DNA of 64,000 nucleotides, from NCBI RefSeq assembly GCF_026914185.1, contig NC_070569.1:3782001-3846000 (forward strand), written 5' to 3'. Shown one piece after another: positions 35,022 to 46,053 of this stretch. How positions within the stretch are numbered: the stretch's first letter is position 1; the number at the start of each line of letters is the position of its first letter. The DNA comes from Puccinia triticina (taxonomy: Eukaryota > Basidiomycota > Pucciniomycetes > Pucciniales > Pucciniaceae). A model generated the notes under the pieces. That model saw nothing but the letters and a program-made list of their open reading frames with translations, did not search any database and was not told the DNA's origin. Position numbers and translations under genes: made by a program.

Positions 35022-36000
35022 CTACCCTGCCAGATTCTCTGGCAAAAATTTCTTACCAGTGAATTTTTTGGATGATGGATGAAGGCAGTGAGTCGGAGGC
35101 TGAGGGCGGGTTGTGGGCTGAGCAGAAGGAGGGGTCATCAAAGCGGCCAAGTGCGTCAAACCGGGCCAGCAGCCGGTCAACCAGGCGCGCAGCCTTTGGT
35201 CGCACCGGGCAATCTCTTTGTGGGGCGGGTCAACCATCCCTGTCTCCTTCTTCGGCTCTTGTGCAGGTGTTGCTGGATCTTGGGAGGAGGAGGGGAAGAG
35301 GCTGATGGGGATGGCGACGACGAGAATCTTCATGATGTGGATGTGGACCTTCCGCGGCGGGTGGCTGTGGCCGAAGATTGACTGGAGCATAAAATAGTCC
35401 TGCCCGTATCTATAATCTAGTGCGGCTCTACTCCTGTGCTCTCCTTTTACTCGGGGGAAAGTGGGGGAGGGGGGGGAGCGTATCCGCCTGGAAGGACGCC
35501 CGGGTAGCCAATGGTCAGGTTGACGAGCTGAAGATTCGGCACCTTTTGGCTCAGCGCGAGCGGACAGAGCAGTGAGCCAGTTGACTGGGGCAGCAAGTAG
35601 TGCTTCAAATCGTCCTTCACTCCACATACGCAATTATCAGCGGTCGGTTTCAAGGAGACGGTGTGGTCAGAGGCAGACTCACAATGGCGGGTTTGGCTGC
35701 AAATCTGGTACTCGCCGGGCGCATCAACGCGCTGATAAGCGTTCCCTCCGCGAAGATTAGCATGCCCCTTTTGTCCAGCGCCCGGTCCCACATAGCGGGT
35801 GCCGGGACTGGGGATGTGTTGGCGAGCGTGCGCTGGTCGAGGCCGAACAGCCGGCCTGGCGAGCCCATCTTCAAGAGCATGAACCACCTCGCACTCCCCA
35901 TCGTTGACGAGGTGCTTCTTGCCCAGGCCCTCCCTGGTCCGACAGCAGCGAGGCATGCGCAAACGGGACCGGCGGCAGGCTTGACAACTGAACATTGTTC
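35022..36000 (-). pseudogene. PlsC-type acyltransferase (lysocardiolipin/AGPAT-like), decayed
   Basis: These membrane enzymes transfer acyl chains to lysophospholipids. Blocks appear on the minus strand in family order: a weak KKHL and FMLL region, GMLIFAEGTLIS (equivalent to the FPEGT motif), RPASTRFAAK, then KHYLLPQSTGSLLC and VPNLQLVNLTIGYPG. After an intron that joins in frame (GTAAAA donor to the acceptor before TACGGG) comes YGQDYFMLQSIF, with PPRKVHIHI. The region before GMLIF switches frame, and the join between AAKPAI and DDLKHYLL is off by one. The first acyltransferase motif (HX4D) was not found. Either it is a pseudogene or the 5' exons are very diverged. Confidence 0.5.
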
Positions 36001-36712
36001 TGGGTCGCCATCTTGTCTGGGTGAGCATCATGGAGTAGTGAGCATTGTGGAGTAGCTTGTATAAGAAACAACCATGTGGCAGCAATAACAGCCAGGGAAA
36101 CCATTGATCCAACAAATCTTCCTGCCAGCTGGGAAGATTGTTGCTTAGATTTTGGGGGGTGCATTTTGAGTGTATCAAAAATTTGGAAGGCTAGAGGAGG
36201 AGGTAGCAGCAAAACCAAGAAGGGAGTGCAGAGGTGGCGACAAAGGCTGGTCATCTTGAGGACAAAGTTTGTGATATCATTGGGACTTGGAGTGGTGCCG
36301 GCCGGAGTTGCGGGTAGTGGTCAAGATGAGGCTGGATGTGGAACTCGGGAAGCTTGTGCAATCACGTATGCAGAGAAGGGTTGGAAGGATCCAGCTCGAC
36401 ATGGTGCTCGGACCAGCCCCATTTGGGTGTATGGGTAGATGGTCTGTATGATCACCAAGCCAGCAGAAGGGCTTAGGGGGTGGAGCGTAGCAGAGGCAAC
36501 AAGCACAATAGATATTGCACTTGAAAGTACATGACTGGTTGTCCGTGGCTTGAGATTTTTTGCGAGTTGGGATGGTTTGCTAGCTGAGTTGATGGATGTG
36601 GCTGGTGGGTAGGGCAATGCGCCGGGTCCTTGGCAACAGTGAGCATGTTCGAGTTGCAGAGGCCACCTGGCAAGGCTATAAAGGTAGCCTCAAAGCAATC
36701 ATTATTTTCTTA
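36001..36712. other. Unassigned flank of the acyltransferase remnant
   Basis: If the acyltransferase had N-terminal exons they would lie here. The minus strand from 36254 is open for a hydrophobic peptide but no conserved motif was found. No repeat borders were seen before 36713. Confidence 0.35.
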
Positions 36713-37060
36713 GAGCATCCACATTGGTGCGGGTGTAACTCAAGGAGTAACAGATCTGCTTACTCCCGGATTAGCGCTAATCCCGGCTGGCAGCCGCATT
36801 GGTGCGGGATAAAAAGCTGTGTAAGTATGTGGTATGCACCTACAGCTTATGTAAGCTGTGTTTGGTGCATACTTTTGGGTGGGGAGGAGTGTCTGCATGC
36901 AGCGCTTACTCCCAGGATTAGCAAGGAGTAACTTTACTCCCGCTTACTCCAAATCGTACTCCCGGGAGGAGTTTAGTCTGATTAAATCGGACCCAATGCG
37001 GTTGCCAAGGAGGATTAGTTACGCTAATCCTCCCTTAATCCGCAACCAATGCACATGCTC
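36713..37060. mobile_element. PIF/Harbinger-type MITE (348 bp), target duplication TTA
   Basis: The left end GAGCATCCACATTGGTGCGG and the inverted right end CCGCAACCAATGCACATGCTC are flanked by TTA on both sides, the trinucleotide favoured by PIF/Harbinger transposases. Inside, GGAGTAA and TTACTCC words alternate, so most of the element can fold. GAGCATCC-type termini are widespread among plant and fungal MITEs of this superfamily. Non-coding. Confidence 0.75.
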
Positions 37061-37612
37061 TTAGGGCATCCCCTGTTGCACTTGTGCAGGTTGATGTCCT
37101 CACAGCCCCAACTCTTGCTTCTCACACTTGTGCCAGGCTGAGCAGGTTAAATCCAGTCTCTTTTCACCTGTGGCATGTCACAGGCTGGGAGTTTGTTAAA
37201 TCTTTTGCTTTTTTTGTATATTAGTCTATATTCATAATTCATTTGTTTTGTTTGTTTATTGTTTAGCTTGTTTTTTTTTGTTTTTTTTTAGGCTTGTAAA
37301 TAGGGGATAAGTGTTGTAATGAGGTTGTAATTTGTATATAAGGGTGTAAAACCACAATAGAGTGGGGCTAATACTGTAGAGTGAGCAAGTATTGTACTGT
37401 TATGGGGTAAGCTGAGTGCAAGTAGTTTGCTGAGAGAAATTACAACTGGGGGGAGGAGAGCCTCCTTAAATAGAAAAGAGTGAGACATTTTAGCTCCAGG
37501 GGAACAAGAGAATGAGGGGTTTTAGCTGCCCTGAAGGCTACAATGAGTTATTTTGGCTGGTGGTTGACAGGTCACATGAAGTCATGATTTCATATGAGGG
37601 AATTTAGCTAGT
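37061..37612. other. Long-terminal-repeat-like debris
   Basis: Around 37440-37490 the sequence GGAGGAGAGCCTCCTTAAATAGAAAAGAGTGA is written here as halves GGAGGAGAGCCTCCTTAAAT and AGAAAAGAGTGA; it resembles a TATA-containing promoter of a fungal LTR and recurs in form near 23645-23670 and 41745-41770. T-rich runs precede it. No borders could be fixed. Confidence 0.35.
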
Positions 37613-37747
37613 GGAGGACTTCCCGTCGGGTTTAGAAGACCGGCAAAATGTGATTTTCCATTTCTATTTTCTATTCTCAAGCAGTTTCTCTGCTGAAAAA
37701 TAGAAAAAACTGAAAAGCCAGCTTTCTAAATCGGCGGGAAGTCCTCC
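37613..37747. mobile_element. GGAGGACTTCC MITE, copy 2 (135 bp), target duplication AGT
   Basis: It begins GGAGGACTTCCCGTCGG and ends CGGCGGGAAGTCCTCC. AGT is present at 37610-37612 and 37748-37750. The arms are extended inverted copies around TTCTATTTTCTATT. It is the reverse-orientation sibling of the copy at 47363-47510, which shares the interior word order. Confidence 0.85.
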
Positions 37748-37759
37748 AGTGAGAGCAAT

Positions 37760-38040
37760 GGTGAAACTGATACTTTACAAGTATCAGTATCGTGTGTGTA
37801 TCGTATCAAAATAGATGTATTTTGGATGTATTGGTTATCAGATACAATACATGGTTTTCCAAAACTGTGTATTTTGGTGCCCAATACAATACAATACAGC
37901 ATGTATCAGGGGAAATACATGCTGTATCGTATTGAAATACATGTATTTGTGATGTATCTGATATCAGATACAATACACACTTTTCCAAAACTATGTATCG
38001 CCAATACAGATACAGATACACGTATCGTATCAGTTTCACC
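37760..38040. mobile_element. GGTGAAACTGATAC foldback element (281 bp)
   Basis: The left border GGTGAAACTGATAC and right border GTATCAGTTTCACC are exact inverted copies. The interior repeats ATACAATACA and TGTATC words in both orientations, including a CATGTATCAGGGGAAATACATG palindrome given here as arms CATGTAT and ATACATG. It is related in style to blocks at 17450 and 24355. The target duplication is unclear. Confidence 0.6.
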
Positions 38041-40609
38041 GTTGGTGAGAAATAGGAGGTGAGATGTTTTAGCTGGCCTGGCCTGTCAAATGATGTCATC
38101 TGCAAGCTGCATGAGGGGTTTTTTGCTATCTTGACACCTGCATGATGTCATCTGTCAACTGTCAGACTGCAGCCCCTATTACACTACACCATGGACGCAC
38201 TTCCTTGCATCTTTTCCAAACGCCGTTCAAAGTGAAGGAAAATTATCGAAAAAACTTCGAAGTGGCCCCACTCGTTGGGATTTTGAATACTCCTCAATTA
38301 TTTTCCCAATATTTGGGAAATAATTTGAGGAATAATCAAGTGAGAACTCAATCCGGCAAATATCCGGGATATTTGAGCGAGTTGCCGGATAAACTCCGGT
38401 GAAAACCTTGTTTTAGTGCCATTCAAAAAACACTTGAACGCCCTCCAAACCGCTTTTGAAGTCAATTCGATTTCACTTTGACTTTCATCCCCAGCCACCA
38501 ATAATCAAACAGAAATCAAACATCACCAGCAATTTCAAACAAAAATCGATCATCACCAGCAATATTCAATCAGAAGTCAAATGTCACCAACATGGATATC
38601 AACCCCCTCATTGTGATTTGCCTCCCCACGCGTTGCCCTTGTCTTTCTAGAGCTTGCCTCCTTCTTCAACCAGTCATTTTCATCCAATTCCCCTACTGTG
38701 CATTACAGTTGACTTCCTGATTTATACTGGACCTTGGGACCATGCTAGCAAAATCGGGCAAAACAGCTTGGTTCTGGCCTCTCGTTGCCATGGTAGCAAA
38801 TCTTACAATCATCAACAGCTGGAGCTGTGTCCGTAGACGTAAGCCATTGATTGGGTATGTGGCAGTTCATTTCCTCTCATATCTCGGCACCACATGACGT
38901 TTCCATTTAAGGAAATTGGTGACTGCCCTCCATTTGTGGCACAATTGTTAATCAAATTGTTTTCTCCTCTCGCTGTACGACATTGAATCCTGTAGCACAT
39001 TAAGACTGTGCAGGACTTGAAAGGAAACCCCGTTTGGTGTATCGCGCTCATGCCAAGCAAGGGGCTGGACAGCATCTTGTATCATGTCGTAAGTTAAATC
39101 TTTCATCCACCTTTTGTTCATTGTGCTGATAGGTCACCCATTCTCAAACTGAATTGTGAAAATTTTAGATATGCTTTGGTCTCCCAATGCAATGTTTGGA
39201 CATGGAGTTTGCAAACGGCAGGGAGGATCCTCCCCCTACTGCCCCGATACATTGACTGTAGACATTTGTGGTATTTTTCCCATCTCTCTTTTTTGGGGGG
39301 GAAATCAACCCAGAAAAAAACTGTGTAAAAAGCTTACAGATACCTGTGACTCCCCACCCCTCACTCAACAGGTCTCTTGTTTTATCACTGGGGAATTGGG
39401 GATAAAAGAAAAAACGTGAAACCCACGCAACAAGAAGCAATTTGCAAATTGTATGAGTTTGCACAGGTATTCCTCCTCTCCCAACATCTATATCACCCCT
39501 CCCCTCCCCCTGTTTATTTTATTGTTAGTTTGCTACACCTACCTCCCAGATACATGAGTCCTGAAGTACTTTACATGTAGGGTTTTATACATGATAACCT
39601 TTATACACAATAAGCAATGATATTACCATCCTATGTATAAAAAATGAGTGCCCCTTGTGGGGCTCTGAGCCATTTGAACGCTAGCAAGAAGAACAATGAA
39701 AGTGCTGAGGGCGGGGGTGGGTTGGGTGCAAGGGATCAATTGCTCCGGTCTGCTTCCCTGCCCTATTGATTTCATTTCAAACATTGAGTACTCTCCAAGG
39801 TACGTTTGAATTTCAATCGAGTTTGCTTCGATTAAAATCCCATGGTATTCCAAAGTCAACCTTTGATTATAATTTGAGCTCAGCAGAGTTCAAATTATAT
39901 TCAAAGGTTATTCCATTATTATTTGAAAAAACTTCGTGTTGTATTCAAAGTCTCCACCCAAACAATATTTGATGTCACGGGCACTTCAAATTATATCCAA
40001 AGGGCCTTTGAAAGGACTTTGAAACATCAGTTTGAACTCACTTGGTCAACTAGTTTGACAAAGTTGGCGACGTCCCCTCTTGCTGGCGGGGAGTTCGAAC
40101 ATTTTTTGATTGAACTTTGGAAGGCTTTCAATCTTTTGCCCTGTGGTGTAGTCTGCATGCCCCTGCATAAGACTGCATTAGACTGCATAAGCCTGCATCA
40201 AGTGTGCATAACACTGCATCAAATGTGCATAACACTGCATGACATGTGCATAACACAATGTAATGAGTGCAGCTGATGAGGCAAAGTATATGTTAAGGGT
40301 AGACAGGCTGTCAGGGTGGTCCATGTAACGGATTACATGTCCTGGGTAAGTGTGGTTCATGTAACGGATTATATGACCTGAGTATGGTGTTTTGAGTGTA
40401 TGTAACTGAATGATGGTGTCCTGAAGTGGTTGTAACTTGTGATCCAGAGGGGTTTAAGGTGTGTTGTCCATGGTGTCCTGTGTAGTTTTGGCCATAGAAT
40501 CCAGTGGTGCCGCCATATTGGGTGATTTGTGAGTGTACATATGAGAAAAAAAGGAAATTTTGAAATGGGCTAGATGGGTAACCATAAAGCATACCACAAC
40601 GGACATTGT
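38041..40609. other. Repeat debris without a recognised gene
   Basis: 38270-38400 holds inverted words around CCCAATATTTGGG and CCGGCAAATATCCGG. 39800-40020 alternates CAAAGTCAACCTTTG and TTCAAATTATA words in both orientations. Both look like decayed foldback elements. 40150-40262 is a short tandem array of about 22-bp TGCATAACACTGCATCA units. 40320-40420 twice repeats CATGTAACGGATTA. No domain was recognised in any frame. Confidence 0.4.
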
Positions 40610-42996
40610 TCAATGCTCCTCTTCTGATTGCATTGCCGCTTTCACCAAAGCTGTTTGTTCTTCAGCGGTTTTGACTAGAGATTCTTGCATCTTGATGACT
40701 TTCTCAAACATCGCTTCCTTGTTCCTTTTTCTTTTAGCTGTTTTGTTCCCATCTGGATGGCCCTCATCTCCAAGAACACATTGATCACTCTCTTCCTTGG
40801 CAAGGTTGTCCGGAGCAGAAAAAGAAGGAGTTGTGTTGGATTTTTCCGCAGCCAAGACTGAGTTTGCATTGGTTGTGCTGGTCTTGAGGTAGATTCCTTT
40901 GGCACCTTTGTTTTTTTTCAGTTTTGCATCGTACTCTTGTTGTGCCACTTGCCATTTTGGGGTGTCTTTCAAGATAACCCAACAATGATCAAGGTTGAAG
41001 GTTGAGTTGTATGTCATCTTGTATAGTTCTTTTGCCTCGGCAAGCTGAAAGAGATAAAGAGACAGATTAACATCCCCAGCACAGCTTGTAAGCTAAAAAA
41101 ACACAAACCACATCATCTCAAGTCTTTCCGCTGTAAGGACTCCAAAGGGAATGGATGAGTGGTAATCGAAGTTCCGTTGAGGGGGAGATAAGTTGTGAAT
41201 AAGATGAAAGCCTATTACAACTTACGGGTGGTTTGAAAGACCTGCCCCTCTGATGGTACTATGCAAATAACCAAGAGTCTTGTAATCAATATTTAAATGG
41301 TGTGGCTGATTCCAAAGATAGCTCTTACTTTTGTATAGTAATCTCTATCTGACCTAGATCACTTGCATCAATAGTTGTGGTGAATCTTTTGTAACTTGGT
41401 TTAACGTGGTGGGTGAGATAAAGTTTGATTTATGTTGTAAAATTTGTGATGTTAAATTGCTGACACTATGTTGTTGTAATAATCTGCTACAAAGTAAATA
41501 TATATATATATGGGTTGGATGTTGGTTGTTGGTTGGTTGGTTGTTGGTTCTACTACTGTTCTTAACACACACTAAAGTTCTCTACACTAATCCACTACTA
41601 ATAACCACAATAAACAGACCTTCCTAGGCTGCTACAAACTAGAAACTAACCACAGTGACCAACCTCTCTAGGCTGATCCTAACTAAACTAACTAACCACT
41701 TGTGACCAAACCTCTGTAGGCTGATGGGGAAAAAAGAAAATTATAGTGGGGAGAGGCCCTCCTTTTATGCTGGAGGATGAGGGATTTCTGCTGCAGAAAG
41801 CTCCTTGTGAGGGATTTCTGCTGCAGGGGTTCTCACCTACACAGCCTTTCTACACAGCCACAAATACAAACAACACAGCTTTGCTGTGCTAGATACACTT
41901 TAAATCTACAGCCAAACATCTATGATATACAAACTAACAAACAAATACACAGCCTTCAGCAGTAGATTCCTGTGAAGGCTGGACCAGATACACCCTATCT
42001 CCACCTCCAAACAACGCAGCCTCCTGATAGATACCTTCTAAATCCACCTCCAAACAACACAGCCTCCTAATAGATACCTTCTAACTCCACCTCCAAACAA
42101 CACAGCCTCCTGATAGAATCTTCCCTGAACAAACAAATACAAAGACTCCAGCCAAAGATGCTGTTCAGCCTGTGTTAGATACCTTCTAACTCCACCTCCA
42201 AACAACACAGCCTCCTGATAGAATCTTCCCTGAGCAAACAAATACAAAGACTCCAGCCAAAGATGCTGTGCAGCCTGTGTTAGATACCTTCTAACTCCAC
42301 CTCCAAAACAAACACAGCCTCCTGATAGAATCTTCCTTGAGCAAGCAGATGTATAGATTGCCACTATCCGTGACCATTCTGGATTCTGGGGGTCTTGGCC
42401 TCTCCTCCTCTTCCTCCTGTTCCTTCCTCCCTTCCTTCTTCCTTTGCGCTCCTTCCTTCCGTTCCTGGTTGAGACTATTCCTTACTACAAATCCTTCTTT
42501 GGTTCGTATGTGCCTTGACTGTTGATGTGATAATATCTCCTCCTCTTGTATGATGACTGTACTGTCTCCACCCTCTGTTGTATCCTTTTTGGCATTGACA
42601 CAGGCACAGAACACCACACCGCTGGCCAATTGGCATTTGAATTGACTGTAACATCCACAAAAGCAACTACAGGTCTTCATGATATGGCCCCAGCAAAATT
42701 TGATGGCGTTTGTTAATTGGAAGGGAAGTTCTTTGAAGCCCTTGGTCTTTTTTTTCTCTGTGTTGAAATCTTTGATGAGTCTCTTCTGATAAGTTGTGAC
42801 TCTTTCCCAAAAGGTCACCAATTTTTTCCCCGTTCCGACTATAGCATCCTGGGTGACTTTGAGCCATGCGGTGCAAAGAAGTTTATCTTCTTCAATGGTC
42901 CAGCAAGGATTTTGGGTTTGGTACCCTCGGTTGTTTGGTCTTCAACAGCAGCTGAAAGTTGAGGAGTTGGAGGAGGTGATTCATTGGTGGCACCGG
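40610..42996 (-). pseudogene. SANT/Myb-like transposon-associated protein, split by an insertion or long intron
   Basis: The N-terminal part, minus strand about 42996-42580, reads CWTIEEDKLLCTAWLKVTQD, then GTGKKLVTFWERVTTY and CWGHIMKTCSCFCGCYSQF. This is the SANT-like fold of Harbinger-associated Myb proteins, also found in plant NAM-associated proteins. The C-terminal part, 41046-40610, starts after acceptor CTCTTTCAG with LAEAKELYKMTYNSTF, then LDHCWVILKDTPKWQ and a coiled-coil tail ending MQSEEEH and a stop. About 1.45 kb between the parts contains a tandem array and LTR-like sequence. Such proteins help the transposase bind element ends. Whether a single spliced product exists cannot be settled here. 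Confidence 0.6.
42080..42330. repeat. Tandem array, about 105-bp unit
   Basis: Two and a half copies of a unit starting CTAACTCCACCTCCAAACAA and containing AGCCTCCTGATAGAATCTTC and GACTCCAGCCAAAGATGCTG. It lies inside the gap of the SANT/Myb-like gene. A minus-strand open frame through it (repeats of LYLFAQGRFYQEAV) is produced by the array. Confidence 0.75.
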
Positions 42997-44866
42997 TGGT
43001 GTTGTCCATGGTTTGATGTGCCAAGGTTTTCTGTGGTGAATTTGTGGATATGTTGAGGAAGTGGTGTCAAAGGCGGCTTGCCCAGAGCTGCCAAAAGAGG
43101 CAGCCTCAAGCGGGTTTCATCCACCCCCCCCCCCAAACTTTGGAAGCCCTTTTGGTGGGTCCGCTGGAGGGCAAAAATGCCTTCTGGCCCACCAAAGTTG
43201 GACTCGATGCTCTTACATTGCTGGGACAGTTTTGCAAGTCTTTCTCTCAAGTGTATTTCTTTTGGGAGTTTTTCATAAATACTAGAGGCCAAGGCGGCTG
43301 CGCCGCTGCAGGGTTTAAAACCCTGAAGACCAAGAACCATCACATTCTATTGTTCCTTTTGAGTAAAAGTTGGGTTAGGGGCCAGATGGAGGTGATGGGA
43401 AGGGTAATCTTCAGTTAACGTCAGGCAAGAATTGGTGATTCAGTGTTGTGCAGTTTGATTATGACTTGGGAAGTTTTGTCTTGTGATTTGTAACAAGTGA
43501 AACATGCATTGTGGATTTTGATCTGAAGAAATTCAATCTAGATAGCAAGCAGATAAAACATTAACACATCCATTGGTGGATCAGTCAGACTTACATTTGG
43601 CGTGGGAAGGGGCAAAGTATAGACACCAATTAATGACCATTGCCTCTCATTTAAGGTCCTATGTGGAAAGGTTAATGAATGGGTTTTCACAGTATGCAAA
43701 AGTGATTTATGGAGGTTTTCCATACAAGAATCATCAGTTAAATGGAATTGCTGTCAATATTAAACCCCAGGCTCTAGAGGCAAAGAATCATTTGTCTCTG
43801 GTTCAAGCATCTGTGTGTTAAGTCCCCCAATCAGTGCCATCATGTGAGCCATATACAATCTTCATGAGCAATGTCTTCTTCATGGAATTTCCAGTTGTCC
43901 TGTTCCTGAGTTGGATCAGCCTCCCAAGGGGGTACCCTTGACCTCCTCAATTCATTGCGCTGTTGGACGTTGTTCTTGTGTGCGGCATTTTTGACATGCT
44001 GGTGCCAGTCCTTTTCTTGCTTGGGGAAATACATAGTATGTAACAATCTCTTCGTGGGTTTAGTCTTTTGACAAGGAGGAATATGTGAGCCTTTGTGTCA
44101 CAAACAACTGAAGTAGTGGAGAAAGGGCATACCTGGCTCATCAGTGGGGCCCATTTCAGCCGCAGATTGATGATTGTGTGGTCCTGGTGTTGGATGAAAT
44201 GTTCACTACATGTCACATGCTCAATCTCAATCTCAAATAAGCTTCTAGAATTTTCACCTCAAGCTCTCGGAGCGAACAAACCCGGTACCTTCAAGATCAC
44301 ACTCCACACCATTGACTGAACCCGCCAATATTTAATCAAGGTGAAGTCAAAATTATCAAGCACTCATCCAAACGTCATATCAATCAGTGCATCTCAGTCA
44401 AGCGCAGGCGTAGCTCTCAAGACACAGAGGATACTTGATCAGGGGGAGGAGAGGTACTTCGCTTGCTTGCTGTTTCTCAATCTTAGGTTTCATCAACTCA
44501 ATGCTCTTTTATATTTTCTCAGTTTACATATTCTCTCATAGTCTATTGCCAACATCAACAGCCTGTCTATTCAATAAAACTAAACCTCAATAGGTAAGAT
44601 TATTCAATGTTTTCACATATTTTCCTATCTTTTATTAACCATTGTTTTTGTTAGATTTACTACTACTGGAATTTAAGTGTTTGCAATAAATCAAGACTTC
44701 TCTGAACTACACCTAGGTGTGTGAATTTGTGAAGTGGGGTCTGAGTGGGTTGTTTTGGATGAGAAGCGGATCTTGGCTGGGGCAGGAAGTGTTTATGGTT
44801 TCACCTCACCAAGTTCTGGGGAAGGAAGCATTACAGTTTCACCTTGCCTCACCTCTGAGGTGAAAC
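42997..44866. other. Unassigned region upstream of the SANT/Myb-like gene
   Basis: 43270-43330 contains AGGCCAAGGCGGCTGCGCCGCTGCA, given as AGGCCAAGGCGGC and GCCGCTGCA, a palindromic phrase also seen near 34500. Plus-strand 43573-43821 and minus-strand 43840-44046 are open for about 70-80 codons but show no known motif. Nothing else was recognised. Confidence 0.35.
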
Positions 44867-45285
44867 CAAGGGTCTCTTCAAGGTGTTTCTGGGGGTTGTT
44901 GAATGCAAGCGCCCTCCGCCCACATCCCACACCTCTTGGGGCTGCCCTCATGGCTCGCCCGACCCGGCTCAAAGGCTCCGATGGGGCCTCTCTGGGCCTA
45001 CGCCTCAACAGGGCGGCGGTATGGCTGTGGAGGCATGTGGCCGACTCCCGGGCGACCCCAGGGCCATAATCACCCCAAGGCGCCCCCCGTCCTGCCGGCG
45101 GCCAGCCTTGGAAACGCCATGATGAACCCCAAGGGTCTCTTCAAGGTGTTTCTGGGGGTTGTTGAATGCGCTGCCCGCATCCCACACCCCTCGGGGCTGC
45201 CCTCATGGCTCGCCCAACCCAGCTCAAAGGCTCCGATGGGGCCTCTCTGTGCCTATGCCTCAACAGGCCGGCAGTACGGCCGTTG
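44867..45285. repeat. GC-rich direct duplication, about 263-bp period
   Basis: The phrase AAGGGTCTCTTCAAGGTGTT and about 150 bp after it occur at 44868 and again at 45131, with about 90% identity by eye. They are separated by a GC-rich spacer with GGCATGTGGCCGACTC and CGGCGGCCAGCC. A diverged copy of the spacer lies at 46470-46590. The local GC content is far above that of the flanks. Confidence 0.7.
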
Positions 45286-45831
45286 TGGTGAGATTAATCA
45301 ACTATCAACAGCGTCAAAATAGTATAGTTTTAAATATTATAGTACATTATAAACTACATATTAAATATCTTTAGTACAAATACTTTACATTAAAACTTTT
45401 CTCTCAGATTTCACATCTTTTTATCACCCAGAAAACCAGTGATATTCCACTCAGCAGGAATCAATCATGCCACAAATTAGCACAGTAAATCATCAGTTTC
45501 ACACTAAGATTCATACTCATACTAGGCGCACAGCCACTTCAGCCTGTTTTGATTTCACACATACTTCCCCTCAAAGATTTGCATTCACATGTTGGTAAAT
45601 CTCATCTTAGACATGATCATCTTTCCCAAAATAGTCATTTCTTTTCACACTACATTAATTCCTTTTCACACTATATTAATTTCTTTTTCACACTCTGATA
45701 TTTAATTTCACACTACATACATTATTGTACATCACAAAAACCACTCTCAGACGAGTTTTCATCTATAAAAGGAGGCCTTCCTTGCCCCTTCCTGTTTCCT
45801 TTTTCCCCATGCAGCTTGCACTAAATAGTAA
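45286..45831. other. AT-rich unassigned stretch
   Basis: It repeats TTTCACACTACATTA/TTTTTCACACT phrases at 45630-45720 and has a TATAAAAGGAGG box at 45766-45777, an arrangement typical of an LTR promoter. No borders were identified. Confidence 0.4.
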
Positions 45832-46053
45832 GGCCCTGTTTGGCAGCGTGATTATTACGCAATAAATAATCTTGCCATGTCCCCCTACATTGTGTAAGAC
45901 GCTACTTTTCCGCCTAATCTTTTGGAAGTAAACTGCCAAGCCTTGTGAGGGTTTACTTTCAAAAGATTATCCTAAAGAGACATTTTTTACCATATGTAAT
46001 GTAGCATGTTTCCTATTATTACGCTGCGTAATATGACGCTGCCAAACAGGGCC
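45832..46053. mobile_element. PIF/Harbinger-type MITE (222 bp), target duplication TAA
   Basis: The left end GGCCCTGTTTGGCAGCGT and right end ACGCTGCCAAACAGGGCC are exact inverted copies, flanked by TAA at 45829-45831 and 46054-46056. The interior is AT-rich with inverted AAAAGATTAT words. Its termini are shared with the 2.65-kb element at 49712-52365. Confidence 0.85.

Noticed and set aside
34691..35075. Serine-rich and glutamate-rich frames on opposite strands considered as a coding exon
   Set aside because: Explained by an AG-rich tract; no splice context and no similarity.
40150..40262. Regularly repeated TGCATAACACTGCATCA units that superficially resemble a CRISPR array
   Set aside because: Units are degenerate, adjoining and without unique spacers, and the genome is eukaryotic; it is a small tandem repeat.
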